Source: Coptis chinensis
Lineage: Eukaryota; Streptophyta; Magnoliopsida; Ranunculales; Ranunculaceae
Direction of reading: 5' to 3'
DNA length: 64,000 nucleotides
NCBI GenBank assembly: GCA_015680905.1
Contig: CM027380.1
Coordinates: 30,186,001-30,250,000 of the forward strand
The position numbers and the translations under genes were made by a program. Positions 56,999 to 64,000 of this stretch are shown piece after piece. How positions within the stretch are numbered: position 1 is the stretch's first letter; the number at the start of each line of letters is the position of its first letter. The notes beneath the pieces were generated by a model. That model did not search any database and was not told the origin of the DNA. It was given only the letters and a program-made list of their open reading frames with translations.

Positions 56999-58168
56999 TT
57001 TGTTTTAACTTTTAAGCTGAACTTCATTTTTTTTTATTGTTGAAGAAATTAATATCACGATTCTCAAGGTTGGTGGTTTGGTAAATGCTTTGTTCCCCTT
57101 CCCCCCACATGAGTTGTAGCTTGGCAGGTTGGAATTCCCCACTAATAACTTTTAAAAGAGAGATTTAGTCCCGCCTTATTGCCTTAAGTCCGAATGGAGG
57201 CCGGGCATCGACCCTACAAGGCTAGTTGGGGTATTGCACTTTGCATGGACTGATGGACCTAGTACAATGAACGCATTTCTTGTTGAGAAACTTAGAGCCC
57301 AATGAAGCTTAAATAGGGTTTGTAAAGAAAGTCATTGATCAAAAACAAACACTCGATCACTGTTTTAGTGTCTATATATGATTGTTGGAGATTACTCTTC
57401 TTCACATTTTTTTTAAAAACTAAGTTGTTATCTTTCTATATCGAGACTTGATCTAGGGCTTAGTATCAATCACTCACGTACTGACCTTAAATAGCATGTA
57501 AATCAGCAACAAAGTTAAAAACAGAGAAAGGCATGCCATAATATTCACATACAGATAAAGACTTCATCACAACAGCCAGTTAAAGAATCTAAACTATAAG
57601 AATAAATTGCCTTAAAATAGCAAAACAAACATATTGATATACATTTATAAACTTTGCTAGAATGGAAATTTGGAATTTGATTGCAAAACGTACCAATCTC
57701 ACCTTAATCCAAAGGAACCAAATATGCTTTACTACCAAAACAAGCTTCTTTGAAAATTGAAAGACGAGGCTTTATTTCCTTGTCATCACTCCTATAACTA
57801 ATATAATTGTCACATTCCCAATCTTAATTAGGTTCATTCGGAAGTGTAAGACATGGGATATGTGTGTACGTCCTAGTTGGATAAAGACTCAAGTCTCCAA
57901 GTAAAGCAAAACTCTACTTGTTGAGATTGAGATAAGTATCACTTTGGATATGTATATATCACTCTCTCCCTATAAGAAGGGAAGAGTAAAACCAACGTAT
58001 GTAATCACAAATATTCCCATTCTCATCTTAATTCTCTGAATTCAATTATTGGCAAGCTCTTGAGGGTTTTACTGTGCGAAAACAAAGCCATTATTCTAGT
58101 AATTGTGGCGACGATAACGAGACAAGACGTGTCTTTAATCGATTCCGATTCCACTTCCGTTGCCAAGC
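56999..58168. other. non-coding; possible LTR-like remnant near 57820-58060
   Basis: No supported gene. The stretch 57880-58060 (TATAAGAAGGG after a CT-rich run, then a leader-like tract) looks like part of an LTR, but no ends, primer site or second copy are visible. Confidence 0.35.
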
Positions 58169-58700
58169 TTACTGATTTGTTTCGACAAAAGGTATGTGCA
58201 CTATTTTGTCTACAGGAAGCGTTACACTGTTTATTCTTTTTGCACAATCATTTATTAACTTTGCAGTCAAAATGCTATTGTCACAGAGTGGAAGGTCAAG
58301 ATCTTCGAGGTGGGGACATCCATTAAGAATGGCTTGTAATCCAACATTTGACAAAATGTTATTTGTGAGACTAAGATGGTGTAGTTGTGGCATTCTTTCT
58401 GCAATGGCGAATGCCAAATCATCACCACGTAACCAATGTTCTTCAAATCGTAAATTCTTCAAGTTGGGACAACAGCGACCTACTTCTTTTATCCCTTTTG
58501 TTGAAGAAGAAAACGAATTTAGTTCTAGCTCTTTTAGTAAAGGAAATTTCGTGACAACTTTAGCCATTGTATTGTCAATACAACGTTTTAACCGAACGCT
58601 TTTCAGCATATTTGGTTGATTAGCGACATTGCATAAAAGCATTGATGACTCCCAATCATCATAAGAGAATTCCACCAATTGTCCACAACTTCTATCCATG
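58169..58700 (-). pseudogene. F-box/LRR paralogue truncated by an LTR insertion
   Basis: The leucine-rich-repeat part (MDRSCGQLVEFSYDD, FPLLKELELNSFS, RCCPNLKNLRF, AIAERMPQLHHLSL, NGCPHLEDLDLP) is clearly related, at roughly half of positions by eye, to the intact gene at 2562-3329, on the same strand. Homology stops at the codons for DRSC, corresponding to about residue 83 of the intact copy, exactly where a Tat-element LTR begins (58702). The F-box exon is absent, so the remnant cannot bind SKP1. An ATG in the LTR gives an apparent start that is not authentic. Confidence 0.85.
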
Positions 58701-58701
58701 G

Positions 58702-59295
58702 TGTGAGGGAATAATATCCACAACCAATGGATACTAGACACGTGTCCATCACGTATAGAACTACTAACCGACCTCGTATCCTCGTCCTCAGAGCTCGCTT
58801 CATAGTGACTCGAATCAGGGAAGCAACATATTCAACTCACGTCCAGAGCGACCTCACCACCAATAGATCTCACACCTTTGTCCTGCGAGCTCACTTCAAA
58901 GTGCCTCGAGACGAATGGACGATCTCATCCAGAAGCAACCTGCATAGCGCTCACTTCTCTCATTCCACAACGGCTCGTAATGTATGTCTTTATTACATCC
59001 ATCAAGGTCGTAGCTTTAGGCACACTTCATGACAAATGTCCATAACTCGCAATCAAGGCTGGGGAGTGACCTAAAGACCTGGATCTGACCTGATGCGGGA
59101 ATGCAGGAGGCGCGGACACTTTTCCTATATAAAGAGGATGAGGAACTACGTCTAACCTGATTCAAGTTTCTCCCCCAAAGAGAGAACTTGATACGTAGGT
59201 AGTTCGTCCATACGAACTCGGTCAAATCCAACCCCAAACACCATCTCCCCCATAAACTACCTACATTTGTAAGGTTAACCAAACATAACCTTTAC
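58702..59295 (+). repeat. 5' LTR of Tat element 2
   Basis: It starts TGTGAGGGAAT immediately after the F-box homology ends and finishes CTTTACA before the primer-binding site. The left end is inferred from that junction because the 3' LTR is outside the window. A diverged ~100-bp internal duplication around CGACCTC...GAGCTC(G/A)CTTCA is visible. Confidence 0.75.
59126..59133 (+). promoter_or_regulatory. TATA box in the LTR of Tat element 2
   Basis: TATATAAA lies about 165 bp before the LTR end, in the expected core-promoter position. Confidence 0.55.
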
Positions 59296-59316
59296 ATTGG
59301 CGCCTTCTGTGGGGAG
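59296..59316 (+). other. primer-binding site of Tat element 2
   Basis: TTGGCGCCTTCTGTGGGGAG follows the LTR directly; it is the TGGCGCC...GGGGA type. Confidence 0.75.
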
Positions 59317-59379
59317 ATTTCATGAGTTCACAACCATTCAACCAGAAAAACCTTCAAATAAATCTCAAGCCCACGAAGC

Positions 59380-60605
59380 ATGGATAGCCTACAAGAACAA
59401 ATGAAGAACATGCCTGCCCAGATGGGAACTATGAACGACAACATCACCCTTTTACGTCAGGAAAACGCCTTACTCAAAAGTCAGGTGGTAGCCCAGAACC
59501 CCAACGGAGTCACCGTTGAGGATGGTATTAACGAAGTGAACCAGCAAATCAATGAGCTGTCCCAACGAATTGACCAAAGTACTGTGAAGAAGGACGCCAC
59601 TCCGATCATCCAGAAGATGCTGAAAACTTATCGAGCAACCCTATTCACACCAGAGGTAATCAGTAAACCTTCCCCGCACGATTTCATTTAGCCACTCTTT
59701 CCGATGTATGATGGCAGTATGTGTCCCAGTCAACATGTAGCTCGCTACATCCAGAGCCTCGCACTCTACAGTGCGCAAGAGTTCGACTACTTGCAATGCT
59801 GCTTGTTTCCTGCAAGTTTGAAAGAAGGAGCCCTCGACTGGTTTTACTCACTGGAGCCAAACTCCATTGATAGCTTTGGGAAGCTAATAGACCAGTTCGC
59901 TAATCATTAAGTCCACAACAGACGTAAGAAAACCAACGTCGACTCACTCTTCATGTTGTCTCAGAAGAAAGACGAGTCAATCGCTCCTTCTTAGGGCGAT
60001 TCAAGACAGACTTGCTATCTATAGAAAGCGACCTCCACGAGTCCTTTGCAACCTTGGCATTCACCAAGGCAATCCGGAAAAACACCTGGTTGTATAGGTC
60101 GCTCATGTAGGAACATCCTAAAAAACTGGAAGACTTGTACACTCGCATGTACAAATATATAAAGCTACAGGAAGATTTAGATCATGACGGTGAACAAGAG
60201 GAAGTCGCAGCAATCTTAGACGCTGGCTCGTCCTCAAAAAAGCGACCCAGACCACAAGGACAAAAGTTTGGTACCAGGACACACACGAAGCGCGAGTTCG
60301 TTGTGCTGACAAGATCTCCAAGCTACATACTGGAGAAAATAAAAATAGCGGCCTATTGCCGACCTAAGGTAAAGCGGCCAGAAGACACACCAGGAAAGCC
60401 ATACTGCGCTCTCCATAAAGCAAAGTGCTATGAGACCAATGAATGCCGCGGACTCAAGCACTACCTCCAAGACCTCATTGAGGAAGGCCATATCAAGCTT
60501 TATATTGTTATAGCCAATGGCGACCTGTGCCATAATCTCATGACTCGCAGAGAGCAAACCCGAACTCCTCCACGCAACCACAACACAGATCGCTCCTTCC
60601 CTTGA
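59380..60605 (+). pseudogene. Tat element 2 gag (broken)
   Basis: ATG 59380 opens a coiled-coil-like N-terminus (MDSLQEQMKNM, QQINELSQRIDQS) that ends at TAG 59689. The capsid block follows at 59704-59910 (YDGSMCPSQHVARYIQSLAL, CCLFPASLKEGALDWFYSL), then TAA and frame changes. The open part 60135-60605 holds the C-terminus with a GKPYCALHKAKCYETNECR tract also seen in element 1. The protein would form the particle core. Confidence 0.82.
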
Positions 60606-60680
60606 CGACGCTTTACGGACCGATCTTGTCACGATCGTCGCCAACATTCATCTGACAGAGATAACAACAGAACAATCAAC

Positions 60681-61481
60681 ATGATCACCTTCCAGGATGA
60701 CTCTGTCACATCTACGAGGGAGAAAAGGAGACGGGTAGGCGCTCTCCAAGAAGTCTACCAGTTCTCCTCACAAGCGGCTCCTGCCCCACACGCAACTGCC
60801 CGTAACTCTGGAGACATCACTTTCACTGAGGCCGACCTCAACAAGGTGTGTCTCCCACACAATGATGCCTTGGTGGTCCACGTCAAAATCAGCGACTGGA
60901 CTGTCAAGCGCATCCTAATCGACCCAGGCAATTCATGTGACAACCTATTCTACCGCACCCTTAAGGTGATGAACATGCCCAGGTCAGTCATGATCAATCC
61001 AATAGCCCCCCTCTATGGCTTCAATGGATCACGAGCCGACCCAATAGGAGACATCAGTATACCTGTCTCAGTTAGGTCGCACAAAGACAAGGTCAACATC
61101 AATACACGCTTCAGCGTTCTAGATGTCAACTCGTCCTACACTGCTATTTTAGGACGTCGTTCAATCCACAAGATGCAAGCAATGCCATCAACACTCCATC
61201 CGGTTTTATGTTTCCCTGGCCCCAGAGGCATGATGGAGCTCAGAAGCAACCAGCTCGATGCCCACAATTACAATCATATCCTCTCAATAAACAAGCTTGC
61301 TAGGGCTTCACTAAAAAACATCGGAGAGATCCCCAAAACCAAGCTGGAAAAAGACTTCATCTTTGAGGTTAATACCTTGACCAAGACCCCCTGTAGTGAA
61401 CTCGCAAAGGAGAACACTGGGGGCTTGGTCAGAAATGTCCTTCCAGAAGTCCAGACCCCAGAGGTCTCCCCACCGCTTTAG
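60681..61481 (+). pseudogene. Tat element 2 protease region
   Basis: A 266-residue open frame contains ITFTEADLNKVCLPHNDALV, then the protease active site ILIDPGNSCDNLFY (codons from 60921; DPGN in place of D[TS]GS), LYGFNGSRADPIG and YTAILGRRSIHKMQAMPST. The altered active site suggests loss of activity. It ends at TAG 61479, and the linker to RT continues out of frame. Confidence 0.82.
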
Positions 61482-62903
61482 GTCAAGGAGATACCACAAG
61501 AGACCAAGACCCCAGAGGTCGCTCAACCCACTGAGGCTGCTGCTCAGACCGAGCTGAGGGAAAAGGTCAACCTAGGAACTGAAGAGGACCCTAAGTTCGT
61601 GTATGTAGGAGCTAACTTTGATCCTACTCTCAAGGCACAACTTGTAAGTGATTTATCATTAAATAAAGATGTTTTTGCTTGGTCGTACATCAATGTGCTT
61701 GGAATTGATCATAATGCTGCATGCCATAAGTTAAATGTTAACCCAAACGCTAAACTAGTTCGCCAATGACCTTGAAAGTTATCCCTTAGATTTCAAAAAG
61801 CAATCAATGAATAGGTTAAAAATCTAAAAAAGGTTAGCTTCATTAGGAAGGTCGATTACCCCGAATGGGTTGCTAACATAGTAGCAGTCCCAAAAAAAGA
61901 ACGACACAGTTCGCCTTTGCGTGGACTTTACCAACCTAAATCAGGAAACTCTTGAGGAAAGCTTCCCCTTACCAAGAATCGACCGACTTGTGGACTAGAC
62001 CTATGGCCATGAGCTCTTGTCATTCATGGATGCCTACAGTGGCTACAACCAAATCCCACTAGCAGAAGAAGACCAAGAGAAAACTTCATTCGTAAGAAAG
62101 CAAGGGATTTATGTTCCTACAACGCCCTACCGTTCGACCTCACTGGAGCAACCTACCAGCGACTCATCACTGATATGTGGCCAAGGCATGTTAGGTGACA
62201 CCATGGAAGTCTACATAGAAGACATGGTCGTCAAAAGCAAGAAAGCTAGAGATCACTTAGATCACCTCATACAAGCGTTCTCCGGACTTTGGCGAACTCA
62301 GATGAAGCTTAACCCTGAGAAATGACTCTTTGGAGCATCCTCTGGGAAGTTTCTAGGGTATCAGGTCTCACAACGTGGGATAGAAGCAAACCCAAATTAG
62401 ATTCGAGCGTTTTTGGACATGCCCGACCCAAAAACAAAGAAGCATATACAGACACTGTTAGGAACGGTGGTAGCTCTAAATCGGTTCATATCGAGAGTAT
62501 CTGACAAATGCCGACCTTTCCTACAAATTCTCAAGAAGGGAGAACAATTCTCATGGAATGAGTAATGCTACCAAGTGTTCTCTACTCTCAAGGATTATTT
62601 GACAACACAACCCGTGCTGGCAAAACCGATTGATGGTGAAATGCTGGGGCTATACTTAGCTGTGTCTAACTTTGCTATCAATTCAGTTTTCTTCAAAGAG
62701 GAATAGAACACAGAGAAACCGATCTACTACACAAGCAAGACATTATTGCCAGCTGAGAAGAACTACTCCCACATTGAAAAGGCAGTACTAGCACTATTTT
62801 ATTCAGCAAGGAAATTCAGGCGCTACTTCTAAGTACATCTAATCAAAGTGCTCACCGACCTACCACTAAAAAGATCCTTCTCAAAGCCAACCAGACAACT
62901 CTC
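61482..62903 (+). pseudogene. Tat element 2 reverse transcriptase and RNase H
   Basis: Visible in several frames are DVFAWS near 61670, EWVANIVAVPKK near 61870, LSFMDAYSGYNQIPLAEEDQ at 62017, and the catalytic box as YIED (62212-62223) where the family has YxDD, so one aspartate is replaced. KLNPEK, FLGYQVS, ALNRFISRVSDKCRPF and an RNase H with KTLLPAEKNYSHIEKA follow with stops near 62325, 62399, 62565, 62706 and 62830. Confidence 0.82.
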
Positions 62904-63671
62904 ATGGGAGTATGGGCAGAAGAACTCGGTGAACACCACATTGAGTTCACCCCAAGAACTTCTCAGAAGGGTCAGGTCGTCGCTGATTTCTTAGAAAATT
63001 TCCCAGTTGACGACCTAAACTGGGAACCAGAGGACAACCCCCTGACCTCTAAACAACACGACCCGGTGGTATGGTCACTCTTCGTGGATGGAGCTAGTAA
63101 TCCAGGTGGCAGCGGAGTCAGAGTAGTCCTAGTGTCACCAGATGGCTTTATGGTGGAAAAATCAGTTCGCATTGATTTCGCAACCTCCAACAATGAAGCA
63201 GAGTACGAAGCCCTGATCATGGGACTCCGTATGGCGTTAAAGCTCGAAGCTCAGGAGCTCAAAGTCTTCAGCGATTCACAATTGGTCGTTCGCCAAGTCA
63301 CCCCTGAGTATACCACCAATGAAGGCAACCTTTCTAAGTGCATTCAAGTTATAAATCAATTACTGTCTTCTTTCAAAAAAGTCACCATACACCATTTCCT
63401 ACGGGAAGAGAATCGACATGCTGAGAGCTTGGCGTACCTCGTGACCCAAACACCGAACTGTGACCCTAAGAAACTAATCATCGAAGTAGTTGATAGACCT
63501 GTTTACCAAAATGAGCACGTCTTAGAAATTGCCGACCTATGCCCACTCTCTGACACTGAGATAAGTCAAACATGGATGCCACCTATCATAGATTATATCC
63601 AACTCATTAAAGCACCAGCAGATCGCACCAAGGTAAACAGGTTCAATACCAGTCAGGTCACTACTACCTAG
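62904..63671 (+). pseudogene. Tat element 2 second RNase H (aRNH)
   Basis: This 255-residue frame starts in the end of RNase H (EFTPRTSQKGQVVADFLENF) and contains the extra RNase H-like domain: WSLFVDGASNPGGSG, NNEAEYEALIMGLRMA, FSDSQLVVRQV and RHAESLAYLV, where the last acidic residue is Glu instead of the usual Asp. The frame ends before integrase at TAG 63669. Confidence 0.8.
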
Positions 63672-64000
63672 TAAATGGCAAACTTTTCAGAATGTCTGCC
63701 GGAGGACCCCATCTGAGGTGTAAAAGCCTAGAATAGAGTCAGATGATTTTCGCAGAAATCCATAAGGGAGAATGCGAATCACGCAGGAGGTCACTTTCTG
63801 GCTCATAAAGCGATCTCACAAGGATACTTCTGGCCAAGAATGCAGATTGATGCCAAGAAGTATGTACTCAAATGCATTAAGTGTCAAACATTTGGCCACA
63901 ACATCATCCAGCCAGCTCACGAATTGATCAACATTGCTAGCCATTGGCCATTTCACATGTGGGTCTTGGACATCATGGGTCCATTCATTCCACAGAAAAG
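63672..64000 (+). pseudogene. Tat element 2 integrase, N-terminal part (cut by window end)
   Basis: In broken frames the HHCC zinc-binding region is visible (GHFLAHKAISQGYFWP-like, then CIKCQTF), followed by HPFHMW/WPFHMWVLDIMGP, the start of the catalytic core. No catalytic aspartate is reached before the window ends. Confidence 0.65.

Larger units (their letters stand above)
58702..64000 (+). mobile_element. Ty3/gypsy Tat-lineage element 2 (3' part beyond window)
   Basis: A 5' LTR (58702-59295), primer-binding site, gag, protease, RT, RNase H, second RNase H and the start of integrase follow in order on the plus strand. The second RNase H places it in the Tat lineage like element 1, but the sequences are clearly distinct. 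The element is cut by the window end in the integrase core (WPFHMWVLDIMGP). Stops, frame changes and a lost RT aspartate show it is defective. Confidence 0.88.

Noticed and set aside
57880..58330. ORF at 58060-58326 with a possible splice donor (AAAAG|GTATGTG) suggesting a host exon
   Set aside because: It overlaps the F-box/LRR remnant on the other strand, matches no family I recognise and has no second exon.

Overview
This is an intergenic, repeat-dominated stretch of a plant nuclear genome, very probably a eudicot. The evidence is L1-type LINEs whose ORF1 has a DUF4283 domain and zinc knuckle, Ty3/gypsy elements of the Tat and Athila branches, plant-type F-box/LRR genes, and pseudogenes of plant housekeeping genes. 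I cannot name the species. No tRNA, rRNA, CRISPR array or bacterial feature is visible.

Layout. 1-4.8 kb: a Tourist-like MITE, a direct duplication, a LINE scrap, the only intact-looking host gene (an F-box/LRR protein, minus strand, 2562-3329), a foldback element and a hAT-MITE piece. 4849-14825: a complete but decayed Tat-lineage Ty3/gypsy element with a GAGTG target duplication. Its protease region holds a hAT MITE, its integrase holds a 2.3-kb long-LTR-type insertion, and it has an antisense extra ORF near the 3' LTR. 15.87-22.72 kb: an essentially full-length L1 LINE with a 12-bp target duplication and an A-tail. 23.7-33.6 kb: three broken host-gene pieces, all on the minus strand and all keeping introns (pICln, ribosomal protein S13, plastid PEP/phosphate translocator), among simple repeats. 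34.4-39.97 kb: a gypsy RT scrap with an intron-like insert, then the 3' end of an A-tailed retroelement split by a 4.4-kb solo LTR. 40.2-41.5 kb: a 1.29-kb non-autonomous hAT element. 42-56.3 kb: a minus-strand LINE whose ORF1 is split by an 8.5-kb Athila-like gag-protease element (47364-55844, target duplication TTAGT) that has no visible RT or integrase. 56.7-57 kb: another hAT MITE. 58.2 kb to the end: a second F-box/LRR copy cut off by the 5' LTR of a second Tat element that runs off the window in integrase.

How it fits together. Target duplications allow the insertion order to be read: TE-into-TE nesting occurs at five places. The two F-box paralogues, same strand and about 55 kb apart, suggest an old local duplication later expanded by transposons. 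All the retroelement coding regions I could read have stops, frameshifts or lost catalytic residues, so the block looks like a decaying repeat reservoir and not an active system. I found no convincing new biological system. The best leads are (i) the two LTRs of the Athila-like element, which match closely except in their terminal ~95 bp; (ii) the same-strand cluster of three intron-containing gene fragments, possibly a Helitron-type capture; (iii) the antisense ORF of the Tat element; and (iv) insertions with splice-site-like edges.
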